Assembly: GCF_023634865.1 (NCBI RefSeq)
Contig: NZ_JAMLJN010000005.1
Span: 124,001 to 188,000 of the forward strand
DNA: 64,000 nucleotides
Source: Flavobacterium fragile
Lineage (GTDB): Bacteria > Bacteroidota > Bacteroidia > Flavobacteriales > Flavobacteriaceae
Direction of reading: 5' to 3'
How positions within the stretch are numbered: position 1 is the stretch's first letter; each line of letters begins with the position of its first letter. The notes under the pieces were generated by a model, which saw only the letters and a list, made by a program, of their open reading frames with translations, did not search any database and was not told the origin of the DNA. Below are positions 44,276-52,446 of the stretch, piece after piece. Position numbers and translations under genes: made by a program.

Positions 44276-45307
44276 ATGGATAACATTACTTTATTGAGTC
44301 AAAACGAACTTGCTAAAATAACCCATCACAGAAGTGGCGAAATTAAGTTTGGTGAAAAAATAATTACTATTCCAAAAGACACTGATATAAAGCAATTTAT
44401 CTCAAATAGTGATGCAAAATTTGTTTTGCTAGGAATTCCTGAAGATATTGGAGTAAAAGCTAATTTAGGAAGAATTGGTGCCGCTTCGGCTTACGATAGT
44501 GCTTTACAAAGTTTGGCTAATATTCAACATAACAAGTTTTGTAAAGGAAGTAATTTGCTGGTTTTAGGTAAATTAAATGTAGACGAACTTCTAGAAAAAG
44601 CCGAAAATTTAAATGCAAACAATAAAGAACATAGAAAAGAACTCTTCAAAATAGTAGAACAATTAGATGTAGAAGTTTCACATATTATTCACCAAATTTG
44701 TAGTGCTGGAAAAATTCCTATTATCGTAGGAGGCGGACATAACAATGCTTATGGAAACATTAAAGGTTTAGCTTTAGCAAAAGGAAAACCAGTGAATGCA
44801 GTAAATTTTGATGCCCATACCGATTTTAGAATTTTAGAAGGAAGACATTCAGGAAACGGATTTAGTTACGCTTTTGAAGATGGCTTTTTAAAGAAATATT
44901 TCGTTTTTGGCTTGCATGAAAACTTCGTTTCAAAAAGTGTTTTCAATACATTGAAAGAATTAACTTCAAGAGTTAAATATGTTACGTATGAAGAAGTAGA
45001 AGTTAAACGTGAGAAAAACTTCGAAACCGAATTAGAAAATGCACTCAACTTTATAAAAAACGAACCTTTTGGTGTGGAATTAGATTTAGATGCTATTCCA
45101 AATATTCCCTCAAGTGCTATGACTTTAAGTGGTTTTAGTGTGGATAAAGCGCGCCATTTTACTTACTTTTTTGGAAAACATCAAAACGCGTCTTATTTTC
45201 ATATTTGTGAAGGCGCTCCAACTCTTGATGATTCCAAAAACAATCACTTAACAGGTAAATTAATTGCTTCGTTAATTACTGATTTCATGAAAGCCAAAAT
45301 GGGATAA
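44276..45307 (+). CDS. hutG: Formimidoylglutamase (arginase family)
   Basis: A 343-residue manganese enzyme of the arginase/agmatinase superfamily. The metal-binding motifs are GGGHNNAYGN (near residue 155), NFDAHTDFR (near 182) and VELDLDAIPNIPSS (near 270). With hutI nearby, the likely reaction is hydrolysis of N-formimino-glutamate to glutamate and formamide, the last step of histidine breakdown. Start ATG 44276 (MDNITLLSQN) is preferred, since an ATG at 44252 lies inside the -7 element region. No histidine ammonia-lyase or urocanase gene is in the window. Confidence 0.88.
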   Translation: MDNITLLSQNELAKITHHRSGEIKFGEKIITIPKDTDIKQFISNSDAKFVLLGIPEDIGVKANLGRIGAASAYDSALQSLANIQHNKFCKGSNLLVLGKLNVDELLEKAENLNANNKEHRKELFKIVEQLDVEVSHIIHQICSAGKIPIIVGGGHNNAYGNIKGLALAKGKPVNAVNFDAHTDFRILEGRHSGNGFSYAFEDGFLKKYFVFGLHENFVSKSVFNTLKELTSRVKYVTYEEVEVKREKNFETELENALNFIKNEPFGVELDLDAIPNIPSSAMTLSGFSVDKARHFTYFFGKHQNASYFHICEGAPTLDDSKNNHLTGKLIASLITDFMKAKMG

Positions 45308-45330
45308 AACCTTTTTCCTCAAAATAACAC

Positions 45331-45338
45331 TATCTTTG
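45331..45338 (+). promoter_or_regulatory. -7 element of the DEAD-box helicase gene
   Basis: TATCTTTG is an exact TAnnTTTG match. A start four bases downstream places the hairpin at 45343-45364 at the very 5' end of the mRNA. Confidence 0.55.
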
Positions 45339-45342
45339 TACT

Positions 45343-45364
45343 CTTATCAAACTTATTTGATAGG
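45343..45364 (+). promoter_or_regulatory. Stem-loop at the 5' end of the helicase mRNA
   Basis: CTTATCAAA pairs with TTTGATAGG around CTTA (nine pairs, one G-U), starting within a base or so of the predicted transcript start and ending 14 bases before the ATG. Confidence 0.5.
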
Positions 45365-45378
45365 AAAAATTACGATTT

Positions 45379-46632
45379 ATGACATTTAACGAATTAAAAT
45401 TATTTAACAATATACAACAAGCCTTAGAAGAAGAAGGCTATACAAACCCTACTCCTATTCAAGAGCAAGCCATTCCTGAAATATTAGCAGGACAAGATTT
45501 AGTTGCCTGTTCTCAAACAGGAACTGGAAAAACCGGTGCTTTTGCTATTCCAATTTTAAACTTGATTCACCGCATTGTAGGTTCGGCAAAAAAAACAAAA
45601 CATATTAGAACTTTAGTAGTTACGCCAACTAGAGAGTTAGCCATACAAATTGACGAAAGTTTTAAAACGTATGGAAAATATACCAATGTAAAATCGTTAG
45701 TGATTTTTGGTGGTGTAAATCAGGTTCCACAAGTAAATGAATTAAAAATGGGTGTTGATGTACTAATCGCAACTCCTGGACGTTTTTTAGATTTACACAA
45801 ACAAGGCTTTATCGATTTGAATCACATGCATCATTTGGTTTTAGATGAAGCGGATCAAATGTTAGACATGGGATTTATTAATGATGTAAAGAAAATCATC
45901 AAATTAACTCCTGAAAACCGACAAACATTATTATTTTCTGCAACGATGCCTTTAGCGATTAGGGAATTAGCGGATACTTTCTTAACGAGACCAAAATACA
46001 TTTCGGTAACCCCAATTTCGAGTACGGCAGAAAATGTAACGCAAAAAGTATATTTCGTAAACAAAGACGAAAAACGTTTGCTTTTAAAACAATTAATTAT
46101 TCAAGAAAGTTTGAGTAATGCTTTAGTGTTTACCCGAACCAAACACGGCGCTGATAACATTGTAAAAGTATTGAAAAAAGCAAGTATAAAAGCTGAAGCT
46201 ATTCACGGAGACAAATCGCAAAATGCACGTCAGCGTGTTTTAGAGCAATTCAAAAATAAAGAAATTGATATTTTGGTGGCAACCGATATTGCAGCTAGAG
46301 GAATTGATATTGAACAACTTCCGTTTGTAATAAACTTTGATATTCCAAATATTTCAGAAACCTATGTACACCGAATTGGTCGAACAGGTCGTGCTGGAAA
46401 TTCAGGATTAGCGATTTCTTTTTGTGGAAAAGATGAAAAAACCTATTGGCAGGATATTGAAAAATTAATCCGAATGAAAGTCAAAGTAATTACGGATCAT
46501 CCATATGGATGGAAAGACGAGGTTAAAAATCCAGATGCAAAACCAGATTTAAGAAATAAAAATAAGATGAATCCAGATTCAAAGTCAAGAAAGTCGGAAG
46601 CATCTAAGAAAAACAAAAAACGTTGGTACTAA
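45379..46632 (+). CDS. DEAD-box RNA helicase (RhlE-like)
   Basis: A 417-residue ATP-dependent RNA helicase. Motifs in order: a Q motif (PTPIQEQAIPEILAGQ), SQTGTGKTGAF (I), PTRELAIQ (Ia), TPGRFLDL (Ib), VLDEADQML (II), FSATMP (III), ATDIAARGID (V) and HRIGRTGRAG (VI). The tail after 385 is Lys/Asn/Asp-rich and basic, as in RhlE-type helicases that act on ribosome assembly or RNA decay. It overlaps the end of the convergent hybrid kinase gene by four bases. Confidence 0.94.
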   Translation: MTFNELKLFNNIQQALEEEGYTNPTPIQEQAIPEILAGQDLVACSQTGTGKTGAFAIPILNLIHRIVGSAKKTKHIRTLVVTPTRELAIQIDESFKTYGKYTNVKSLVIFGGVNQVPQVNELKMGVDVLIATPGRFLDLHKQGFIDLNHMHHLVLDEADQMLDMGFINDVKKIIKLTPENRQTLLFSATMPLAIRELADTFLTRPKYISVTPISSTAENVTQKVYFVNKDEKRLLLKQLIIQESLSNALVFTRTKHGADNIVKVLKKASIKAEAIHGDKSQNARQRVLEQFKNKEIDILVATDIAARGIDIEQLPFVINFDIPNISETYVHRIGRTGRAGNSGLAISFCGKDEKTYWQDIEKLIRMKVKVITDHPYGWKDEVKNPDAKPDLRNKNKMNPDSKSRKSEASKKNKKRWY

Positions 46633-48842
46633 ACCAACGCTTTTTGTTGGTCAACTAAGCGAATAATGGTTTCAAATAACTTACTACTATCAAAAGGTTT
46701 GACAATTACATCATCAATATTTGCATCTATAATTTGTTCTTCAATATCTTGTCTATCAAAAGCCGTAACGGCAATAATTGGTATTTTAATTCCTTTTTTT
46801 CTAATTAATTTAGAGGTTTCAAAACCATTTATCAAAGGCATGTTAATATCCATTAAGATTGCATCAAATTCTTTTTGTTCAATTAATTCTAGAGCCGCAT
46901 AACCATCATCTACGATTTCACAAATAATATTATGATTTTCAAGCAAGCGTTTAGTTACTACTTGGTTGATTTTATTGTCTTCGACCACTAAAATTTTATA
47001 GAATCTCTTCACAGCTAAATCAACTTTTATTTCGTTTATGATTGATTTAGCTTTTTCCATATCAGCATTTACATGAATAACAAATGTAACCATTGTTCCT
47101 TTTCCTTCTTCACTTTTTAATTCTATTGTTCCGTTAAATAAATCTACTAATTTTTTTACGATTGTTAGTCCAAGACCAGTACCTTGATAATCACTTTCTT
47201 TTCTGTAAACTTGCACAAATTTATCAAAGACTCTATTTTGATATTCTTTTGGGATACCTATACCATTATCTATAACTTGAAACTGGATTTCACAATTTTG
47301 TTCGTGTTTAGCAAGTAAATCTACTTTAATTTCAACCTTACCATTTTCGGTAAATTTTAATGAATTCGTAATAAGATTTATGAGGATTTGAGATAATCGA
47401 ATTTTATCTCCAATTAATGTATTTGGAATTTCGTTACTAACTTGAATTACAATTTGGTTGTTATTTCGTAATGCTAAGAATTGCATCGAATCCTTTATGA
47501 TGGTCAATTCGTCTTGAATATTAAAAACCATTTCTTTCAAAACTACCTGATTTTCTTCCATTTTGTATACTTTCAAAACATCATTAACTAATGCTAAAAG
47601 ATATTTTGCAGAAAATTGTAATGACTTTAAATGAGGACTGTTTTTTAATTCTTTGTGTTCGTCTAAAATAATTTCTGTAATACCTACTACTCCATATAAA
47701 GGAGTTCGTAATTCATGACTAATAGTAGAAATAAATTGAGTTTTCAATTGAGACGCTTCTTCCGCTTTTTCTTTAGCTTCAAGCAATTCATAATTAGCAC
47801 TTTTTAGTTCATTATTTAACTTAGCTTTAAGTCTATTATTTCGTACCAAAGAGAGTAAATACAATAATAAAATAATAAAAATAACACCAAGTAAGATTAC
47901 AAAAATTCTATTAGCTTGAAGTTTTTCTTCCTGAATTTGACGCTCTTTTTGAATTTGATCAATCTTTCTATTAATTTCATCATGTTCTATTTGAAGTCCT
48001 AAACTTTTTACTTCATCAGCTCTAGCTTCATTATAAATTTCATCTTGAAGTTGATCATGCTTTAACAAAAAATGATGGGCTTTTTCAAAATTCTTTATTT
48101 TAAAATAAAAATTAGAAATGTCATGATAAACATCGGCTACATTCGATTTGATTAATTCTTTATCATTTTTTTCTGAATACGCAACAGCTTTCAAATAATT
48201 TTCTTCAGCTTTTTTATCTTGATTGATATGATTATAATACAAACCAAAGTTAGAATATAAAGAAATCTTAGCCTCTATATTATCTCCTTCGTCAATGCTT
48301 TTTTTGATGTCTTTGAAGTATTTGATTCCGTTTTCAAAATCCTGAATTGCAAAATAAGCACTACCTATATTTAACTTTGAAAACATAATTTCATATTCAT
48401 CATTATGTTTTATCGAATATTTTAATCCCTCTAGATAATGCTTAATTCCTTTTTTAAAGTTAATTTTTCGATAACAGTAAATATTTCCAAGGTTGTTATT
48501 TAACCATCCTTTTACAGTATCATTATTTACTTTATTAGCTAAAACTAAGCCTTTGTTGTAATACTCTATTGCCTTTTTATAATCTGAAAATTCTTCAAAA
48601 TTTAACCCAATTAAATTATAAGCTTTAGATGCTGTCAAATCATCATTGTTTTTGGTGGCTACTATTAAAGCTTTTTGAGCAAAGTCTAAAGAGGCTTTAG
48701 TCTCTAATTTCATAAAACTTTGTCCAGACTTTTTCAAAAGCGCTTTTGCCTCTTTACTTGTAATACTGGTGTTTTGTGCCAATCCAACTACTGTACAGAT
48801 AATAAATAACGAGATAGAAAAAAAATACTTTTGAATAGTCAT
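46629..48842 (-). CDS. Hybrid sensor histidine kinase/response regulator with TPR sensor
   Basis: A 737-residue protein. A signal peptide (residues 1-22, ending GLAQ) leads to a periplasmic TPR array (about 30-280, with repeats such as AYNLIGLNFEEFSDYKKAIEYYNKGL split across helices). A coiled segment and a membrane helix follow (IFVILLGVIFIILLLYLL, near 312). The kinase core has STISHELRTPLYGVV (near 372), NLITNSLKFTENG, DNGIGIPKEYQ and GTGLGLTIVK. The C-terminal receiver has VVEDNKINQ, the phospho-Asp in ILMDINMP and the VKPF lysine. The design matches Bacteroidota hybrid sensors that read periplasmic signals by protein contact. No DNA-binding output is present. Confidence 0.92.
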   Translation of the reverse strand: MTIQKYFFSISLFIICTVVGLAQNTSITSKEAKALLKKSGQSFMKLETKASLDFAQKALIVATKNNDDLTASKAYNLIGLNFEEFSDYKKAIEYYNKGLVLANKVNNDTVKGWLNNNLGNIYCYRKINFKKGIKHYLEGLKYSIKHNDEYEIMFSKLNIGSAYFAIQDFENGIKYFKDIKKSIDEGDNIEAKISLYSNFGLYYNHINQDKKAEENYLKAVAYSEKNDKELIKSNVADVYHDISNFYFKIKNFEKAHHFLLKHDQLQDEIYNEARADEVKSLGLQIEHDEINRKIDQIQKERQIQEEKLQANRIFVILLGVIFIILLLYLLSLVRNNRLKAKLNNELKSANYELLEAKEKAEEASQLKTQFISTISHELRTPLYGVVGITEIILDEHKELKNSPHLKSLQFSAKYLLALVNDVLKVYKMEENQVVLKEMVFNIQDELTIIKDSMQFLALRNNNQIVIQVSNEIPNTLIGDKIRLSQILINLITNSLKFTENGKVEIKVDLLAKHEQNCEIQFQVIDNGIGIPKEYQNRVFDKFVQVYRKESDYQGTGLGLTIVKKLVDLFNGTIELKSEEGKGTMVTFVIHVNADMEKAKSIINEIKVDLAVKRFYKILVVEDNKINQVVTKRLLENHNIICEIVDDGYAALELIEQKEFDAILMDINMPLINGFETSKLIRKKGIKIPIIAVTAFDRQDIEEQIIDANIDDVIVKPFDSSKLFETIIRLVDQQKALV

Positions 48843-48877
48843 TTGATTATTTTGATAATAATAAACTAAAATAAAAA

Positions 48878-48902
48878 AAAATCCTGACTAAATCAGGATT
48901 TT
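48878..48902 (-). terminator. Terminator after ettA
   Basis: AAAATCCTGA and TCAGGATTTT pair perfectly around CTAAA, followed by a T run on the minus strand. It lies between ettA and the hybrid kinase gene. Confidence 0.9.
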
Positions 48903-48913
48903 ATAACAAATGT

Positions 48914-50605
48914 TTATCGTGTTAATTTTTTGTATTTGATTCGAGTTGGTACTACATCTTTTCCTAAGCGTTTCTTTTTATTCTCTTCATATTCAGAGAA
49001 ACTTCCTTCAAAGAAATACACTTGTGAGTCTCCTTCAAAAGCTAAAATATGCGTACAAACACGATCTAAAAACCATCTGTCGTGCGAAATAATAACTGCA
49101 CAACCTGCAAAGTTTTCTAAACCTTCTTCTAAAGCTCGTAAAGTATTTACATCTAAGTCATTGGTTGGCTCATCCAGTAATAACACGTTTCCTTCTTCTT
49201 TCAATGTCATAGCTAAGTGAAGACGATTTCGTTCTCCACCCGATAAAGTAGCTACTTTTTTGTTTTGATCACTTCCACCAAAATTAAAACGAGATAAATA
49301 CGCTCTCGAATTTACTTGTCTTCCGCCCATCATAATCAATTCTTGACCATCGCAGAAGTTTTCCCAAATGGATTTATTCACATCAATATTGGAATGCGAT
49401 TGATCTACATAAGCGATTTTAACAGTATCTCCAATTGTAAATGAACCTGAATCTGGTTTTTCTTCTCCCATAATCATTCGGAAAATAGTAGATTTACCAG
49501 CACCATTTGGACCGATAATTCCAACAATTCCCGCTTGTGGCAATACAAAATTTAAATCATCGTATAACAATTTATCTCCAAATGCTTTTGCTACATTTTT
49601 AGCTTCAATAACATTTGTTCCTAAACGAGGTCCGTTTGGAATGTAGATTTCTAATTTTTCGTCTAATTCTTTTTGGTCTTCGTTCAACAATTTATCGTAA
49701 TTCTGTAAACGAGCTTTTTGTTTGGTTTGACGTCCTTTTGCTCCTTGACGCACCCAATCCAACTCGCGTTCTAATGTTTTTCTGCGTTTTGAAGCTACTT
49801 TTTCTTCTTGTTCTAAACGTTTTGATTTTTGGTCTAACCAAGAAGAATAATTCCCTTTCCATGGAATACCTTCTCCTCTATCCAATTCCAAAATCCAACC
49901 CGCGACGTTATCTAAGAAATAACGGTCGTGCGTAACTGCAATAACGGTTCCAGCATATTGTTGCAAATGCTGCTCTAACCAAAGTACGGATTCCGCATCC
50001 AAGTGGTTGGTTGGCTCATCTAATAACAATACATCAGGTTGTTGTAATAATAAACGACATAAAGCCACACGGCGTTTTTCTCCACCTGATAATACTGCAA
50101 TAGGTGTATCCGCTTCTGGTGTGCGGAGTGCATCCATTGCAATTTCTAATTTATTATCAATTTCCCAAGCTCCACAAGCATCAATTCTGTCTTGTAATTC
50201 TGCTTGACGATCCATTAGTTTTTGCATTTTATCTGCATCTTCATAAACTTCTGGCAAACCAAAATCGTCATTTATTTTATTAAATTCTTCCAATAAAGCG
50301 AAGATTTCAGCAGCTCCTTCACGAACTACTTCAATTACCGTTTTAGTTTCGTCTAATTTTGGTTCTTGCTCTAAATAACCCACAGTATATCCTGGCGCAA
50401 AAACAACATCACCTTGGTAGTTTTTATCAACGCCAGCAATAATCTTTAATAAAGAAGATTTTCCTGAACCATTTAAACCTAAAATACCAATTTTAGCTCC
50501 GTAAAAGAAACTCAAATAGATGTTTTTTAATACTTGTTTGTCACTTCCTTGGTAAGCTTTGCTTACTTTTTGCATGGAGAAAATGACTTTTTTATCGTCT
50601 GACAT
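48914..50605 (-). CDS. ettA: Energy-dependent translational throttle protein EttA (ABC-F)
   Basis: A 563-residue soluble ABC-F ATPase that binds the ribosomal E site and gates the first steps of elongation according to ATP level. It has two ABC domains: Walker A LGLNGSGKSSLLKI near residue 42 and IGPNGAGKSTIFRM near 362. Signatures are LSGGEKRRVAL and LSGGERNRLHLAM, each followed by LLLDEPTN. The linker between them (about 245-320) is basic and helical and contains the EttA-type RQGAKGRQTKQKARL motif. No membrane domain is present. Confidence 0.94.
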   Translation of the reverse strand: MSDDKKVIFSMQKVSKAYQGSDKQVLKNIYLSFFYGAKIGILGLNGSGKSSLLKIIAGVDKNYQGDVVFAPGYTVGYLEQEPKLDETKTVIEVVREGAAEIFALLEEFNKINDDFGLPEVYEDADKMQKLMDRQAELQDRIDACGAWEIDNKLEIAMDALRTPEADTPIAVLSGGEKRRVALCRLLLQQPDVLLLDEPTNHLDAESVLWLEQHLQQYAGTVIAVTHDRYFLDNVAGWILELDRGEGIPWKGNYSSWLDQKSKRLEQEEKVASKRRKTLERELDWVRQGAKGRQTKQKARLQNYDKLLNEDQKELDEKLEIYIPNGPRLGTNVIEAKNVAKAFGDKLLYDDLNFVLPQAGIVGIIGPNGAGKSTIFRMIMGEEKPDSGSFTIGDTVKIAYVDQSHSNIDVNKSIWENFCDGQELIMMGGRQVNSRAYLSRFNFGGSDQNKKVATLSGGERNRLHLAMTLKEEGNVLLLDEPTNDLDVNTLRALEEGLENFAGCAVIISHDRWFLDRVCTHILAFEGDSQVYFFEGSFSEYEENKKKRLGKDVVPTRIKYKKLTR

Positions 50606-50668
50606 ATTAAAATTATGAATTTAGAATTTAGAAAAACTGAACACTGATTACTGAGGCTGCGCACTAAC

Positions 50669-50851
50669 TTACACTCTCCCCTTTAAAGCATTAAAAACCC
50701 AAGCAATAGCAAAAAAACCAACGCCTACAGCAGAGAAGCCCCAACCTGCTACATCGGCATATCTGTAAATACCTAAGCCTATTAACAATAATCCCATTAG
50801 AATCATAATAAAAGTGGCCCAAGCCAAAATTGTATTTTTATTCATTCCCAT
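50669..50851 (-). CDS. Small membrane protein, 60 residues (CAL67264-like)
   Basis: A 60-residue protein with two hydrophobic helices: LAWATFIMILMGLLLIGLGI (about 9-28) and a second after a short RYADVAGWG loop (about 36-53). It ends FNALKGRV. It resembles the small conserved flavobacterial membrane family named after CAL67264 in Gramella, by memory of its GWGFSAVGVGFF and VFNALKGRV stretches. No function is known. It lies between ettA and holA, with no close partner. Confidence 0.7.
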   Translation of the reverse strand: MGMNKNTILAWATFIMILMGLLLIGLGIYRYADVAGWGFSAVGVGFFAIAWVFNALKGRV

Positions 50852-50929
50852 AATTCAGTATTTTTAACAAAAGTTTTGTAAAATTTAGGACTGCGAAGGT
50901 ACAAATTTTAAAACTTTTTATGCTTTGTA

Positions 50930-51934
50930 TTAATTGAAAATTTTAATCAACATTTCCTTTAATAAATCGTGTTGCGACATTGAGGAAGCGCCTACACCCT
51001 TACTTTTAACATCAATATCGCGTAAAGCCGCTACAATAGCACTTACTTTTTTCATGGGATAATTTCGGAATGCTACTTCGTAATCTTTAACAAAATAAGG
51101 ACTCACTTTTAAAACTTTAGCGGCATTAAACTGCGATTTATCTTTTAATCCGTGATATTGCAATAATTGTGAGAAGAAACCAAATACTAATCCTGTTGTA
51201 ACTACAATTGGATTGTCTTTTGGGTTTTGAGAAAAATGATCAATAATTTTATACGCTTTTACTTGGTCTTTTTCACCCAAAGCTTTTCGTAACTCAAAGT
51301 TGTTGTAATCTTTACTAAAACCAATATTTTCCTCGATATCTTTTGGTGTAAACGTGTGTCCTTTTGGAAGAATAATTTTTAGTTTTTCTAATTCATTATT
51401 GATTTTTGATAAATCCGTTCCTAAAAATTCGACTAAAATAGCGGCTGCTTTAGGTTCAATACTATATCCTTGACCTGATAAAACGCGTTTAATCCAATCA
51501 CCAACCTGATTTTCGTACATTTTTTTACTTTCGTAAACTACTCCGACTTTGTCTAAAAGTTTAGTGATTTTTTTTCGTTTATCTAAAGTCTTGTACTTGT
51601 AAGCAAAAACCAAAACGGTTGTGGGTTGTGGGTTTTCGGCATAAGCTTCTAATTTATCAATAGTTCTCGACAGTTCTTGGGCTTCTCTAACCACCACCAC
51701 TTGACGGTCGGCCATCATTGGATAACGTTTCGCATTTCCTACCACATCTTCCATGGTAACATCGCGACCATACAAAATCGTTTGATTGAAATCGCGTTCG
51801 TGCTCTTGCAAGATATTTTGCTCAATAAACTCGGTTAATTTATCAATATAATAGGGCTCATCGCCCATAAAAAAATAAATGGGTTTAATGTTTCCTGCTT
51901 TTATATCTTTTGTAATTTGAATTACTTCATCCAT
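50930..51934 (-). CDS. holA: DNA polymerase III subunit delta
   Basis: A 334-residue clamp-loader subunit that opens the sliding clamp. It starts MDEVIQITKDIKAGNIKPIYFFMGDEPYYIDKL in the usual family way (split here: KPIYFFMGDEPYYI is the diagnostic part), and continues with VVVREAQEL, LVFAYKYKTLDKRKK, and a C-terminal helical collar ending MSQHDLLKEMLIKIF. Length is normal. It is divergent from the HsdR-N protein gene with about 60 bases between the starts. Confidence 0.9.
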   Translation of the reverse strand: MDEVIQITKDIKAGNIKPIYFFMGDEPYYIDKLTEFIEQNILQEHERDFNQTILYGRDVTMEDVVGNAKRYPMMADRQVVVVREAQELSRTIDKLEAYAENPQPTTVLVFAYKYKTLDKRKKITKLLDKVGVVYESKKMYENQVGDWIKRVLSGQGYSIEPKAAAILVEFLGTDLSKINNELEKLKIILPKGHTFTPKDIEENIGFSKDYNNFELRKALGEKDQVKAYKIIDHFSQNPKDNPIVVTTGLVFGFFSQLLQYHGLKDKSQFNAAKVLKVSPYFVKDYEVAFRNYPMKKVSAIVAALRDIDVKSKGVGASSMSQHDLLKEMLIKIFN

Positions 51935-51962
51935 TGCTTTAAGTATTCAGTGTTCAGAGCAG

Positions 51963-51992
51963 TTGGCAGTTTGTTTAAAATAACTATTTTTG
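51963..51992 (+). promoter_or_regulatory. Strong promoter abutting the HsdR-N gene start
   Basis: TTG (51963-51965), exactly 19 bases, then TATTTTTG (51985-51992): a full match to the Bacteroidota consensus. The ATG follows four bases later at 51997, so the mRNA is predicted to be leaderless or nearly so. Confidence 0.75.
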
Positions 51993-51996
51993 CTTT

Positions 51997-52446
51997 ATGC
52001 AAAAGTTGAACTTTCCAACGTATTCCTTTCGGTTCAAAAATAGTGAAAATAAAGTGTCTATTTTTGATGAAATCAGAAAAAAATTTATTCTTCTTACTCC
52101 CGAAGAATGGGTGCGTCAACACGTAGTTCAGTTTTTGTTACAAGATAAAAAGTATCCAAAATCATATATAAATGTTGAAAAATTAATCAAAATTAACGAT
52201 TTAAGTAAACGATATGATAGTGTTGTTTTTCAACCTAATGGGGAAATATTTTTATTAATTGAATGCAAAGCGCCCGAAGTTTCTATTTCCCAACAAACAT
52301 TTGATCAAATTGCGCGTTATAACTTAGTTTTGAAAGCGAAATATTTAATGGTTACCAATGGACTAAATCATTACTTTTGCCAAATGGATTTTGAGAATGA
52401 GAAATATGTTTTCTTAAGAGAACTCCCTGAATATTCAAATCAATGA
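51997..52446 (+). CDS. Orphan HsdR N-terminal-like (PD-(D/E)xK fold) protein
   Basis: A 149-residue protein resembling the nuclease domain of type I restriction subunits (HSDR_N_2). The motif pair YDSVVFQPNG and LLIECKAPEVS (near residues 70-95) matches the D...ExK active site of PD-(D/E)xK nucleases. LTPEEWVRQHVVQFLL lies upstream. No methylase, specificity or helicase gene is adjacent, so it is not a restriction system. Its stop overlaps the next start by four bases (ATGA). Such solo proteins are common beside holA in flavobacteria; the role is unknown but could be nucleic-acid related. Confidence 0.75.
   Translation: MQKLNFPTYSFRFKNSENKVSIFDEIRKKFILLTPEEWVRQHVVQFLLQDKKYPKSYINVEKLIKINDLSKRYDSVVFQPNGEIFLLIECKAPEVSISQQTFDQIARYNLVLKAKYLMVTNGLNHYFCQMDFENEKYVFLRELPEYSNQ

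Noticed and set aside
51997-52446. Type I restriction system
   Set aside because: Only an HsdR N-terminal-like domain is present. No helicase part, methylase or specificity gene is nearby.
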